In this document: positions 16,663 to 25,513 of the stretch, piece after piece
Layout of the letters: every line of letters begins with the position of its first letter
Numbering within the stretch: position 1 is the stretch's first letter
Source of the DNA: an uncultured Eubacteriales bacterium
GTDB lineage: Bacteria; Bacillota; Clostridia; Oscillospirales; Oscillospiraceae
Direction of reading: 5' to 3'
DNA: 64,000 nucleotides
Assembly (NCBI GenBank): GCA_900549475.1
Contig: UROF01000010.1
Location: forward strand, 1 to 64,000
Position numbers and translations under genes: made by a program
The notes under the pieces: generated by a model
Seen by the model: only the letters and a program-made list of their open reading frames with translations
Database searches by the model: none
Told to the model about the DNA's origin: nothing

Positions 16663-17709
16663 TCAGCGGCTGAAATAGAAGGCGTCGTCGGGCAGGGCAC
16701 CGCCTACGGACTGGGCGTTCTGTTCAAACAGTACCGACAGGTAGCCGGACAGTTTCTCCTTCATCTCGGCCCCCTCGATAAAGACGATGTTGCACTCCGG
16801 GATGGCTTTCTGGGCCACCTCGGCGGTGACGATGTCATACTGGCCCACCAGCTGTGCTGCATCCTCCACATTGGCGTTGACATACTCCACGGACTGCTGG
16901 TAGTAGTCCAGGAAGTTGGAGATCGCCTCGGGATGCTCCTCCACAAACTCCGTCCTGGCCACCACCACACCGGTTACCAGCGTGGAGGGCGTGTCACTGT
17001 CGGCCTGCAGGGCGTCCCACTCCTCCGTCAGATCCAGCGCCACCCGCAGGTTCTCGCTCTGGGCCTGGGCAGTGGTGACGAAAGGCTGGGGCAGCATGGC
17101 GATGGCGTTCTCTTCCGCCATCAGGGCGGAGAGGCACTCAGCCTGCTCGCTTTTCCACTCAATAGTCACATCCGCGGAGGGATCAATGCCGTTCTGGGTC
17201 AGCACGTAATTGAGGGCATACTCCGGCGTGCTGCCCTTTCCGCTGGCGTAGATGGTCTTGCCCCGGAGATCTTCTACCGAGTTCACCGTGTCTCCGCTCT
17301 CCACAATGTAAAGTACACCCAGGGTATTGATAGCCAGCACCTGTACGCCTCCCTCAGTGTTGTTGTAGAGGACAGAGGCCAGGTTGGCGGGGACGGCGGC
17401 GATATCCGTGGTCCCCTGGGCCAGGGCCGCAGACACCTCATCGGTGGCGGCGGTGATCGTGAAGTGATAGTTGTTGTCTGTGATGTTTCCGCTGTCCGCC
17501 TCGTTCATGAGCTGAACCATACCCATGGCGGTGGGGCCTTTCAGGGCCATGACATTGACGTCAATCAGATCGGCCGTCTCTGTCACGTCGGATGGCGTGC
17601 TGCTCGAATCGGGCGTTTCCGAGGTGCCGTCATTCCCGGCAGTGGAGCAGCCTGCCAGCAACGCAGCGGACAGGGACAGGACGCAGAGCAGAGAGAGCAA
17701 TTTTTTCAT
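16663..17709 (-). CDS. ABC importer substrate-binding lipoprotein (importer 1)
   Basis: The 348-residue protein has a signal peptide ending in the lipobox LLAGC (Cys at about residue 20) and a Ser/Thr-rich linker. A NitT/TauT/SsuA-like periplasmic-binding fold follows; TTDIAAVPANLASVLYN is a typical ligand-cleft segment. I chose the ATG at 17709, 7 nt after AAAGGA; the longer frame from 17874 runs into the Crp gene. It shares the C-terminal VGGALPDDAFYF with the second importer's lipoprotein (IGGAMPDDGLFY), so the two systems are related. Confidence 0.9.
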   Translation of the reverse strand: MKKLLSLLCVLSLSAALLAGCSTAGNDGTSETPDSSSTPSDVTETADLIDVNVMALKGPTAMGMVQLMNEADSGNITDNNYHFTITAATDEVSAALAQGTTDIAAVPANLASVLYNNTEGGVQVLAINTLGVLYIVESGDTVNSVEDLRGKTIYASGKGSTPEYALNYVLTQNGIDPSADVTIEWKSEQAECLSALMAEENAIAMLPQPFVTTAQAQSENLRVALDLTEEWDALQADSDTPSTLVTGVVVARTEFVEEHPEAISNFLDYYQQSVEYVNANVEDAAQLVGQYDIVTAEVAQKAIPECNIVFIEGAEMKEKLSGYLSVLFEQNAQSVGGALPDDAFYFSR

Positions 17710-17734
17710 ACCTTTGTTCCTTTCAATTTGTTTC

Positions 17735-18376
17735 TTATTTTGTGTTTGAGGGATGATAAAGCAGTTCTTCCAGCAAAGGACGATCCTCAACTGTGATGGA
17801 GTTCCCATCCACTGAAACCGTTCCCATAGATTGGAGTGCAGACAGTTCTCTGAAGAGGGCGGCCCGGCTGACACCCAGACGGCGGGCCAGATCCTCCCGG
17901 GATCCGGTAATCTTCACCACGCCCACCTCGTCCTGTCGCTCCAGAAGATGGGCGATGAGCCGGCCGCGGCAGGACTGCATCGTAAGCAGCTCAATGCGCC
18001 GGAGCAGAAACTGGATCTTCCGGTTGCACAGGGCCGCATAGCGCATTGCGAGTCCGGCGTCTTGCTCCATACAGGAGAGTAGGACCGTCTTTGGGATATA
18101 TAGGACTTCTGTCTCCTCCCCGCACCGCAGAACCGTCTCCATCTCAGTGTCGGCCAGCAGATTGCAGACGCCGAAACACTCCCCCACAGTCAGGGTGTTG
18201 AGCTGGACATCCTTCCCATCCAGGGCCACAGAGTAGACCTCCACCCGTCCAGACACGATCAGGCCCACTGAGAGAACCCCGCTCGGCCTGTCGCTGATGA
18301 TCTGACCTGCACGAAACTTCTGCGCAGTCACCCGTTCCAACGGCAGAGACGTACCTGCCAAAAGGGACGACAACAT
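17735..18376 (-). CDS. Crp/Fnr-family regulator of importer 1
   Basis: The 213-residue protein has a cyclic-nucleotide-binding-like beta-barrel (about residues 15-110) and a C-terminal Crp helix-turn-helix (about 155-195; REDLARRLGVSRAALFRELS). No Fnr-type cysteine cluster is visible. I used the ATG at 18376 (AGGA 7 nt upstream); an in-frame CTG about 30 nt upstream, behind GGGGG, would restore a more usual N-terminus. It lies 25 nt upstream of the lipoprotein gene in the same operon, so it probably controls importer 1 in response to a small ligand. Confidence 0.87.
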   Translation of the reverse strand: MLSSLLAGTSLPLERVTAQKFRAGQIISDRPSGVLSVGLIVSGRVEVYSVALDGKDVQLNTLTVGECFGVCNLLADTEMETVLRCGEETEVLYIPKTVLLSCMEQDAGLAMRYAALCNRKIQFLLRRIELLTMQSCRGRLIAHLLERQDEVGVVKITGSREDLARRLGVSRAALFRELSALQSMGTVSVDGNSITVEDRPLLEELLYHPSNTK

Positions 18377-18422
18377 CAGTTTTTCCTGTACGATAATTCG
18401 ATCCAGATCACATCCCCCTTTG

Positions 18423-18478
18423 GTTAGCGTTGGCTAACCTCTTGTCATATTGTACTCCAAATCTAAGCTGCAAGTCAA
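18423..18478 (-). promoter_or_regulatory. Promoter and DtxR-like operator of the Crp-importer 1 operon (site D)
   Basis: On the minus strand TTGACT (18473-18478), 18 bp and TACAAT (18449-18454) are followed by GTTAG-CCAACG-CTAAC at 18423-18438. The operator begins 10 bp downstream of the -10, the same geometry as sites A-C. Confidence 0.72.
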
Positions 18479-18534
18479 GGGAAAAAGGTTATCTGCCAGT
18501 CTCACTTGATACTGACAATCTCGCATTCTTCGTG

Positions 18535-18550
18535 GTAAGTTATTGCTAAC
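18535..18550 (+). promoter_or_regulatory. DtxR-like operator of the GTPase operon (site E)
   Basis: GTAAG-TTATTG-CTAAC is one mismatch away from the consensus and sits 29 nt before the GTPase ATG. It lies back to back with site D, so both divergent operons would be controlled together. The promoter itself is not clear. Confidence 0.6.
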
Positions 18551-18579
18551 TAATACTTTTTCAAGTTTGGAGGATTCAA

Positions 18580-19284
18580 ATGCCTCAACAAGTTATCCTA
18601 TTCTCCGGCGCTTCCGCCGTGGGGAAAACTTCTGTTTTGAAAAGCCTACTTCCTCTGCTGGTTCGTGGCGGTATGGCGCCCTGCATATGCAAGATCGACT
18701 GTCTCAAGACCGGAGACGCAGAGGTCTTTCAAGGGCTTGACCTGCCCTGCGTCACCGGATTGAGTGAGGACATCTGCCCGGATCATTTTCTGGTCTCCAA
18801 CCTGCCAGAACTTTGGGCGTGGGCGGACCGTTTAGGGCGGGATGCGCTGGTCATCGAGACGGCAGGACTGTGCCACCGCTGCTCCCCGGCCACAGAGCAC
18901 ATGGTGGCTGGCTGCGTGCTGGACTGCACCGCCAGCTGCAGGGCGCCGGGGCAACTGGGCCCCATGCTTACCCAGGCGGATTTTGTGGTTCTGACTAAGA
19001 TCGACATGGTGTCCCAGGCGGAACTGGAGATCATCTCCTGGCAGATCCGCGCTCTCAACCCGTCCGCAGCGCTGTTCCCGGTGGACGGCCTGGCCGGTTA
19101 CGGCACGGATCTTCTGGCCCAGTGGCTGCTGGCCCGGCCGGAGTGCGGCAGTTTTGAGGGGGACACTCTCCGCCACACCATGCCCAGCGGCGTCTGCTCC
19201 TACTGCGTGGGTGAGCAGCGGGTCGGCAGTGCTTTTCAGCAGGGCGTGGTTGGCAAGATTTCCTTTGAGGAGGCACCGGTATGA
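18580..19284 (+). CDS. G3E-type GTPase (COG0523/HypB/UreG-like) with CxxC motifs
   Basis: The 234-residue P-loop protein has Walker A GASAVGKTS (~10-18), a Walker-B-like ETAGLCHRC (~94-102) and the base-specificity motif TKID (~141). CxxC motifs occur at CHRC and at CSYC near the C-terminus. This combination is typical of G3E GTPases that insert metals into enzymes or act as metallochaperones; which metal and client are unknown. GGAGG precedes the start. It overlaps the next gene by 4 nt (ATGA) in a tight three-gene operon behind DtxR-like site E. Confidence 0.8.
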   Translation: MPQQVILFSGASAVGKTSVLKSLLPLLVRGGMAPCICKIDCLKTGDAEVFQGLDLPCVTGLSEDICPDHFLVSNLPELWAWADRLGRDALVIETAGLCHRCSPATEHMVAGCVLDCTASCRAPGQLGPMLTQADFVVLTKIDMVSQAELEIISWQIRALNPSAALFPVDGLAGYGTDLLAQWLLARPECGSFEGDTLRHTMPSGVCSYCVGEQRVGSAFQQGVVGKISFEEAPV

Positions 19285-20024
19285 AGACTGTGACCATCCT
19301 GCCCGGCCATGGAAAAGACGGTCGCCCGGAGCCTTTTAGCTCCATATCCCTGGAGCGCGGGGCGCTATACACCATTGTGGGCAACACCGGCTCCGGGAAA
19401 TCCCGGTTCATCAAGGATATCGAGCAGCTGGCCTGTGGGGATTCGGTCACCGGCCGCCGGATCCTGCTTGACGACGCGTTGGTCCCGCCGGCGGAGCGGC
19501 AGAATGTATCTGCTCATCTGGTGGCCCATCTGGGCCAGAATATGCGTTTTGTACTGGATGCCAGTGTAGAGGAGTTCCTTCAGCTCCACGCCCGATGCCG
19601 GGCCCGGGCGGTAGACCCGACGGAAGTTCTGGCTCTTACCAATGAGATCACCCCGGAACCGGTGACACTCCGGCAGGGACTGAACCAGCTTAGCGGTGGC
19701 CAGTCAAGGGCACTGATGATCGCGGACATTGCCCTGATCTGTGACAGTCCCATAGTCCTCATCGACGAGATTGAAAATGCGGGCATCGACAAGGAGCGAG
19801 CCTTGAGCCTGCTGCAGAAGAAAGACAAACTGGTGCTTGTTGTCACCCACGATCCCCACACCGCCCTGATGGCCAAGCGGCGCATCGTCCTGTCCGGCGG
19901 CGCAGTGGCCGCTGTGGTAGAGCGCACCGCCGGAGAGGCCGCCCTCTATGAGTCGCTTGGCAGAGCCTATCGGGAACAGCGGCACTATCAGACCCAACTC
20001 CGGAAAGGAGCCTGTTTGGCATGA
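19281..20024 (+). CDS. Orphan ABC-type ATPase without permease
   Basis: The 247-residue protein has Walker A GNTGSGKSR (~36-44), signature LSGGQ (~138), Walker B VLIDEIEN (~158) and an H-loop VTHD (~193). No membrane segments are present and no permease gene adjoins it; the neighbours are a G3E GTPase (4-nt overlap) and a soluble binding-protein-like protein (4-nt overlap). The glutamate-rich DEIEN after Walker B differs from ordinary importers. It may act as a soluble motor with these partners. I do not recognise the exact family. Confidence 0.8.
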   Translation: MKTVTILPGHGKDGRPEPFSSISLERGALYTIVGNTGSGKSRFIKDIEQLACGDSVTGRRILLDDALVPPAERQNVSAHLVAHLGQNMRFVLDASVEEFLQLHARCRARAVDPTEVLALTNEITPEPVTLRQGLNQLSGGQSRALMIADIALICDSPIVLIDEIENAGIDKERALSLLQKKDKLVLVVTHDPHTALMAKRRIVLSGGAVAAVVERTAGEAALYESLGRAYREQRHYQTQLRKGACLA

Positions 20025-20995
20025 CATCTGTTTTGCTCTATTGGAATCATATCTGCGTTCTACACCGCCAGGAGAAGGCTTTCCTGGAGGGCCTGGCCCA
20101 GCAGCTACGGGAGGACAATATCCAGCTGCGGGTGCGCTATTTCGGCCTGGGCTATCCGGAGCATATGTCGGAGTACCTGGCCCGGCCGGACGCAGTTCTC
20201 CCGGACCTCATTGTCTCCGCCGATCTGGAGGTATTTGAGGACCCTCTCATCTTCTCCAAACTCCAACCGGAGCTCTATCCTTCGGCGGACTGGGTACCCC
20301 TGCGGCAGAGCCCCATGCTGAACGCAGTACAGCGAGGCCACTGTCTCCTCCCCTTTGTTTCTATTCCGCTGGTGTACTATACTCGGGAGCCGGAGGCCTG
20401 TGCCAAAACCGTTCTTCCGGATTGGCATGGACTGACCTTCGGGGGAATCAACAATTCCGCGGTAAAAACGGTGGTCAAGGCCGTGTGGGAGCAGTGGGGC
20501 CAGACAGCTGCCGCCAGACTCCTGGAGGAGAGCCTGGTGACTGACATGCCCATTGGGGCGTTTCAGGCGGTGCGCCAGGGACAGGCTGATACCGCTCTGG
20601 TTCCCTCCCTCTATGCTCTCCGGGCGGACGGCCGTGAGACCTTTCTCCGCGTCCCCCGGGAGGGTCCGGTACTGATCCCCTCCTATTTTTGTGCCCGCAC
20701 TTCTGTACCGGAGTGGGCGGCCCGCCGGGTGGCGGAACATATCCTCTCCCTTGAGCTTTGCGATTTCTATGTAGCCAATGGAGATCTGATCGTCTACCCT
20801 GCCTGTACCGAACTGCACAGCAGACAGGAGAAAGCGCATGCCCTCTGCCCGTCCGCCGAATGGCTTGGGCAGCTTTCCCGTGAGGACTTCTACCAACTCT
20901 ATTGCGCCAAACTGCCTTCCGCGGTGGATTTTGGACAGACTCTGACAGCATTATCACCGGAAGCATCCAAGGCAAAGAGCGAAGGATTGGCATAG
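20021..20995 (+). CDS. Cytosolic periplasmic-binding-protein-like protein
   Basis: The 324-residue protein resembles type II solute-binding proteins (two-lobed pattern, e.g. IPLVYYTREP, HGLTFGGINN, VRQGQADTALVPS). It lacks a signal peptide and lipobox: the first residues are MTSVLLYWNHICVLH. Cysteines and histidines near the N-terminus and at about residue 267 could bind metal. It is the last gene of the GTPase/ABC/binding-protein operon and is followed by a strong terminator. A cytosolic sensor or cargo-delivery role is inferred; the exact family is not recognised. Confidence 0.75.
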   Translation: MTSVLLYWNHICVLHRQEKAFLEGLAQQLREDNIQLRVRYFGLGYPEHMSEYLARPDAVLPDLIVSADLEVFEDPLIFSKLQPELYPSADWVPLRQSPMLNAVQRGHCLLPFVSIPLVYYTREPEACAKTVLPDWHGLTFGGINNSAVKTVVKAVWEQWGQTAAARLLEESLVTDMPIGAFQAVRQGQADTALVPSLYALRADGRETFLRVPREGPVLIPSYFCARTSVPEWAARRVAEHILSLELCDFYVANGDLIVYPACTELHSRQEKAHALCPSAEWLGQLSREDFYQLYCAKLPSAVDFGQTLTALSPEASKAKSEGLA

Positions 20996-21038
20996 AATCA
21001 TGAACGCATACCTTTATGCGGATATTCTGGCAACTGCA

Positions 21039-21078
21039 GCAGAAACCTCCCGGCCGTGAGTGGCCGGGAGGTTTCTGC
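21039..21078. terminator. Bidirectional terminator
   Basis: A perfect 17-bp stem (GCAGAAACCTCCCGGCC and complement) with a 6-nt loop lies between the convergent operons ending at 20995 and 21112. Confidence 0.85.
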
Positions 21079-21111
21079 TTTATCTTGTTCGATCCGGTCG
21101 CAATTCTTGCT

Positions 21112-22854
21112 CTACTCCAGTTTCCACTGTGCACTCTTGTTCTGCAGCTCCACCATCCGGCGGTAGAGGCCGCCCTGTTCCATCAGTTCCGCCGGGCTGC
21201 CTTGCTGCGCCACATGGCCGTCCTCCAGCACCACGATGTGGTCGGCTCCCGCCACGGTGCGCATCCGGTGGGCGATGACCAGCACCGTCTTGCCCATGAG
21301 CAGCCGGGACAGGGCCTCTTGCACTTTCGTCTCGTTCTCCACGTCCAGGCTGGCTGTGGCCTCGTCCAGGAGCACGATGGGCGCGTCCTTCAGCAGGGCC
21401 CGGGCGATGGAGATGCGCTGCCGCTCCCCGCCGGAGAGTTTCGTCCCATTCTCCCCGATGGAGGTGTCATAGCCCTGAGGCAGGTGGCTGACGAATTCGT
21501 CGCAGTTGGCGGCCCGTGCGGCGGCACGGACTTCCTCATCCGTGGCCCCCCGCCTGCCCAGGCGGATGTTCTCCATCACTGTGTCATCAAAGAGCACCAC
21601 ATCTTGAAACACCATGGAGTAGTCGGTGAGCAGCACCTCCGGGTCCACAGAGGCGATGTCCACACCACCCACCCGGATAGTTCCCTCGGTGGCATCCCAC
21701 AGCCGGGCCGCGAGTCGGGCACAGGTGCTCTTTCCGGAACCGGAGGGTCCCACCAGGGCCGTGACTTCTCCCTCTTTGGCGGTGAAACTCACGTCCCAGA
21801 GCACCTGCTTTTTGTCATAGGCAAAGCCCACATGGTCGAAAACGATGTCGTGGCCCTGGGGCCGGAAGGCCTCCGCTCCCTTGGCAATGGGGGTCTCATA
21901 GATCTCGTTGATGCGGTTGGCAGACACTTGGGAGACAAACATCTCCGCAATGAGGGCCAGGCTCTGGTCGAAGGGGGCGTACACCCGGGTGATGACCAGC
22001 AGGAACAGGAACAGCACCATGAAGTCGATCTGTCCGGACAAAATCAGGCTGGCTCCCGTCAGGATGGTAGTCGCTACGCCCAGGCGCATGATCACGCTGG
22101 CGGCATTGACAAACAATCCGGTGGTGAGTTCGCCCCGGATGGTGACTTTTTCGTGCTGGTCGATCTTCTCATAAAGACCGGCCAGATACCGCTCCTCCTG
22201 GTTGGCAGCCCGTATCTCCCGGACGTTCTCCAACGCCTCCTGGATGCCGTCTGAGACCCGAAGGGCGGCTTTTTTTGTCACTTCGGAGTTTTGGGCGGCG
22301 ATTTTCCGGCTGCCGAACAGCAGCCCAAAGGCCACCGGCACACCCCAAAGGCAGGCGATCATCAGCCGCCAGTCGTAGAAGAGCAGGCACAGGGCGATGA
22401 TGGCAGTGGAGATGTAGGCCCCGTACAGGTATCCCAGCACATGGCTCCACACGTGCTCCATCCGGTTTACGTCCCCCATGATGGTTTCAGTTAAGTCCGC
22501 CAGGTCCCGCTTACCGAAGTAGCCCAGGGGCAACTTCCGCAGCCGCTCCGCCAGGCGCAGGCGGGTGGTCTTGACCTCACCGTACACCAGGCCGTAGGTG
22601 GCCCGGTACTGCTGCAGGTGGGTCACAAAGGACAGCAGGACGAACCCCACGGTCAGGACTGCCGGCAGCGCCGCCCCCGGCAGGGGCGCGCCGTCCGTCA
22701 GGGTGCCCATAAAGCCCCCCATCAGCAGGTAAAGGATGCCCATGCCGCCCATGACCACCAGGTTGGTGACGACGGTCCAGAACGCGCCGCTTTTGGTGTT
22801 TTTCAGGCCCTGGTCGGTCAGGGCGTATTTGCGCTGAAACGCTTTGCTGAACAT
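21112..22854 (-). CDS. ABC half-transporter (second of a pair)
   Basis: The 580-residue ABC exporter-fold protein has membrane segments over about residues 20-310 and an ATPase with GPSGSGKST (~370), LSGGE (~472), DEATA (~496) and VIAHRM. I chose the ATG at 22854, 16 nt after the upstream stop and behind a GGGAAGGGA purine tract. It pairs with the 22871-24664 gene. The substrate is unknown; this is the third such pair (one broken) in the island. Confidence 0.9.
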   Translation of the reverse strand: MFSKAFQRKYALTDQGLKNTKSGAFWTVVTNLVVMGGMGILYLLMGGFMGTLTDGAPLPGAALPAVLTVGFVLLSFVTHLQQYRATYGLVYGEVKTTRLRLAERLRKLPLGYFGKRDLADLTETIMGDVNRMEHVWSHVLGYLYGAYISTAIIALCLLFYDWRLMIACLWGVPVAFGLLFGSRKIAAQNSEVTKKAALRVSDGIQEALENVREIRAANQEERYLAGLYEKIDQHEKVTIRGELTTGLFVNAASVIMRLGVATTILTGASLILSGQIDFMVLFLFLLVITRVYAPFDQSLALIAEMFVSQVSANRINEIYETPIAKGAEAFRPQGHDIVFDHVGFAYDKKQVLWDVSFTAKEGEVTALVGPSGSGKSTCARLAARLWDATEGTIRVGGVDIASVDPEVLLTDYSMVFQDVVLFDDTVMENIRLGRRGATDEEVRAAARAANCDEFVSHLPQGYDTSIGENGTKLSGGERQRISIARALLKDAPIVLLDEATASLDVENETKVQEALSRLLMGKTVLVIAHRMRTVAGADHIVVLEDGHVAQQGSPAELMEQGGLYRRMVELQNKSAQWKLE

Positions 22855-22870
22855 TTCCCTTCCCCCTTTC

Positions 22871-24664
22871 TCACCGTTCGCTGGTGATCTTCCACTGGAC
22901 CGCCCGGTTGTAGTCCGCCCACATCCTGGCATACAGCCCGCCGGCGGCAGTCAACTCCTCGTGCGTGCCCTGTTCCACTATGCGCCCCTGGTCCATGACG
23001 AGGATCCTGTCCGCCCCCACCACGGTGGACAGGCGGTGGGCGATCATGATGACCGTGCGGCCCTTCGTCAGTTGGGCAAAGGCCTTCTGAATCAGGGCCT
23101 CGTTCTCCGGGTCGGCAAAGGCGGTGGCCTCGTCCAGCACCACGATGGGGGCGTCTTTCAAGATGGCCCTGGCCAGGGCCACCCGCTGCTGCTCTCCGCC
23201 GGAGAGGTAGGTGCCCTCTGTACCGATCACAGTGTCCATGCCCTTTGGCAGCTTTTCCAGAATGTCTCCGCACTGGGCGGCCATGAGGGCGGCGAGCACC
23301 TGCTCCCGGGTGGCCTCTGGCCTTGCGGCCCGGACGTTCTCCAGGATGGAGGTCTTGAACAGCCGGCTGTTCTGGAACACAAAGGCGATCTGATCCATGA
23401 GCACATGGGGATCCATGTCCCGAACATCCACGCCACCCACCTGCACGGCGCCGGAGGTCACATCCCAGAACCGTGGGATCAGGCTGGCGGCGGTGGTCTT
23501 ACCGCCTCCGGATGGACCCACCAGTGCCACCGTCTGTCCCGGCTCCGCCGTGAAGGACACATGGGACAGGGCCGGTGTCTCCGCCCCGTCGTAGGTAAAA
23601 CTCACATCCTTGAACTCCACCCGGCTGTTCTGTGGCGCTTTGGGAAGCTCCGGCATCTTCAACTCCAGGGCATCCATGACCATGCGGATGCGCCCCAGGG
23701 CGGTGCCGGCCAGCATGATACCGGACGAGGCAAACATGATCCGCGCCAGCGCCGTGGAGATGATGGCAGAGAACACTGCATAAAATGCAAAGTCCGCCAC
23801 GAATCCGGTAAAATTACCGGCTGCCAGGGCGCCAGGTGCCAAGAACAGGGCCGCCGGTACCAGGAACACAAAGGCGCCCTCGGTGACGGTCAGGTTGATG
23901 GACTGGGGCACCCGGCACACGTCCGCCTGATAGTGCTCAGCCTTGGCGCTGTACTCCTCAATGGCCTGCTGGAACGCCTTGAAGGAATACACCGTCTGCT
24001 GGAAAATCTTCACCACCGGGATGCCCCGGACATATTCCGTGCCGGCCTTGGTCATGCGATCCTGTGCCGCCTGATATTCCGCCATGATCTGAGCGTTCTT
24101 GCCTCCCATCATAGCGAACATAGTGAGGATGGAGATTACCGCCGCCAGCAAACAGGCACAGCCCATTCGCCAGTCGAAGACGAACATCAGCACCAGCATG
24201 GCCACGAACAGGACGATGGTACCCACGATGTCTGCCAGGTTGTGGGCCAGCAGGGTCTCGGTGTCTGCCGCCGCAGCATCCAGACGTCCCCGGATCAGGC
24301 CGGAGGCGTTGGCGTCGAACCAGCCCAGAGGGGCGTTCATCACATGGGCCACGCCACGCTTGCGGATATTGGCCGCCGTACGGAATGCCGCCAGGTGGGT
24401 ACACATGAGTCCGCCGAAGTACAGCACGATCCCTCCGAACGCAGTTCCGAAGGCCAGCCAGCCGTACCGGGTAACGCTCTGGGCCGCCGTCCAGTCCGGC
24501 GCCACGGCGATCAGGTCCCTGGCTGCCAGCCAGATGCAGATATATGGTGCCATGCTCAGCACCATGGACACCGCCGACAGGGCCAGGCCCAGAAAGGTCA
24601 GCCCTCTGTGGCTCCCCGCGTAGTCCAGCAGGGCAGCCACATCGCTCTTTTTCTTCTGTTTCAT
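22871..24664 (-). CDS. ABC half-transporter (first of the pair)
   Basis: The 597-residue protein has an N-terminal membrane domain (about residues 20-320) and an ATPase with GPSGGGKTT (~385), LSGGE (~488), DEATAFADPENE and the H-loop. The beheaded gene at 1102-1374 carries the same EATAF-DPENE stretch, so it derived from this type of protein. The ATG at 24664 has AGGAGGAGG upstream. The DtxR-like site F lies 22 nt upstream, between the TetR stop and this start. Confidence 0.9.
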   Translation of the reverse strand: MKQKKKSDVAALLDYAGSHRGLTFLGLALSAVSMVLSMAPYICIWLAARDLIAVAPDWTAAQSVTRYGWLAFGTAFGGIVLYFGGLMCTHLAAFRTAANIRKRGVAHVMNAPLGWFDANASGLIRGRLDAAAADTETLLAHNLADIVGTIVLFVAMLVLMFVFDWRMGCACLLAAVISILTMFAMMGGKNAQIMAEYQAAQDRMTKAGTEYVRGIPVVKIFQQTVYSFKAFQQAIEEYSAKAEHYQADVCRVPQSINLTVTEGAFVFLVPAALFLAPGALAAGNFTGFVADFAFYAVFSAIISTALARIMFASSGIMLAGTALGRIRMVMDALELKMPELPKAPQNSRVEFKDVSFTYDGAETPALSHVSFTAEPGQTVALVGPSGGGKTTAASLIPRFWDVTSGAVQVGGVDVRDMDPHVLMDQIAFVFQNSRLFKTSILENVRAARPEATREQVLAALMAAQCGDILEKLPKGMDTVIGTEGTYLSGGEQQRVALARAILKDAPIVVLDEATAFADPENEALIQKAFAQLTKGRTVIMIAHRLSTVVGADRILVMDQGRIVEQGTHEELTAAGGLYARMWADYNRAVQWKITSER

Positions 24665-24685
24665 GGAAAAACCTCCTCCTTCTAA

Positions 24686-24701
24686 GTTAGTTATTGCTAA
24701 C
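24686..24701 (-). promoter_or_regulatory. DtxR-like operator upstream of an ABC pair (site F)
   Basis: GTTAG-TTATTG-CTAAC (plus-strand reading) has perfect arms. It sits between the TetR gene and the ABC gene, so the ABC pair can be controlled separately from TetR. The core is identical to site B. Confidence 0.7.
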
Positions 24702-24723
24702 TCAATATTAAAAAAGACAGGGG

Positions 24724-25341
24724 TCATCCCCCCATCAATTTCAGCCATCCGCCGGTGTAGAAGCTTCGGAACTGTTCCACATCCCGCAGTGCCTGCTCCC
24801 TGGGCATATCGTGGACCACGATCTCAAAAAGGCCGTTGAACATCCCGCTGGCAATAATATGGCATAGGGAGCGGCTCAGCTCCGGAACATCCAGCCCCAG
24901 ATGGCGAAGGACATCCATATACCGAAGGGTGTAGTCTACCTCCTGCTCCACCATGTTGTGGACGAAGTGCTCATAACTGGTACCCTCCGCCCGGCAGAGA
25001 AGCAACTTGACCGGCTGTCGGTGCTGGCAGATGTAGTCCACCATCCAATTCACATATTGCCCGGACTTCTCACCCATGCTGTTTGCCTGTTCCTCCTCAG
25101 GAAGCTCGGCGAAGGAGGTCTGGGCTTCCATGAACCGGCCCATGAGGGCGGCGGCGTGGGGCTCCACAATGGAGGCGAATAAGGCCTCCTTGCTGGAAAA
25201 ATACCCATAGAGCGCTCCTGTGGTCACCCCGGCGTTCTTCACGATCTGCCGCAGAGATGCTCCCAGGAAACCTTTCTCCAGGAACTCTGACAATGCAGCC
25301 TGCTGGATATTTTCAAGTGTTGAGCTGGACCTTTCCTCCAT
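24724..25341 (-). CDS. TetR/AcrR-family regulator
   Basis: The 205-residue protein has an N-terminal TetR helix-turn-helix (about residues 8-52; SLRQIVKNAGVTTGALYGYFSSKE) and a C-terminal ligand domain. It is a paralogue of the 3271-3894 regulator, with shared motifs such as ASLR, IVEP and MFNG. I used the ATG at 25341, 5 nt after GGAGG; an in-frame ATG at 25353 overlaps the probable operator and has no ribosome site. It probably regulates the ABC pair downstream and itself. Confidence 0.87.
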   Translation of the reverse strand: MEERSSSTLENIQQAALSEFLEKGFLGASLRQIVKNAGVTTGALYGYFSSKEALFASIVEPHAAALMGRFMEAQTSFAELPEEEQANSMGEKSGQYVNWMVDYICQHRQPVKLLLCRAEGTSYEHFVHNMVEQEVDYTLRYMDVLRHLGLDVPELSRSLCHIIASGMFNGLFEIVVHDMPREQALRDVEQFRSFYTGGWLKLMGG

Positions 25342-25353
25342 AGCGTCCTCCAT

Positions 25354-25379
25354 ATAACATAGTTATATCACAGTGTTAT
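25354..25379 (-). promoter_or_regulatory. Probable TetR operator
   Basis: An inverted repeat ATAACA-N14-TGTTAT lies directly upstream of the TetR gene. The TGTTAT half also appears in the repeat region before the other TetR gene (3211-3250), which suggests that the two regulators recognise related sites. Confidence 0.5.
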
Positions 25380-25513
25380 GATACATCGGACAGATGAAAT
25401 TGTCAAGATGGTCAAAAGGGTATCCGCACTGTTCCAATACATAATTTGTCATTTAGAAATCTCAAAAACCGGAAAAGTGCGGAACATAAAACTGGAATTC
25501 TCCGTTCGACACT

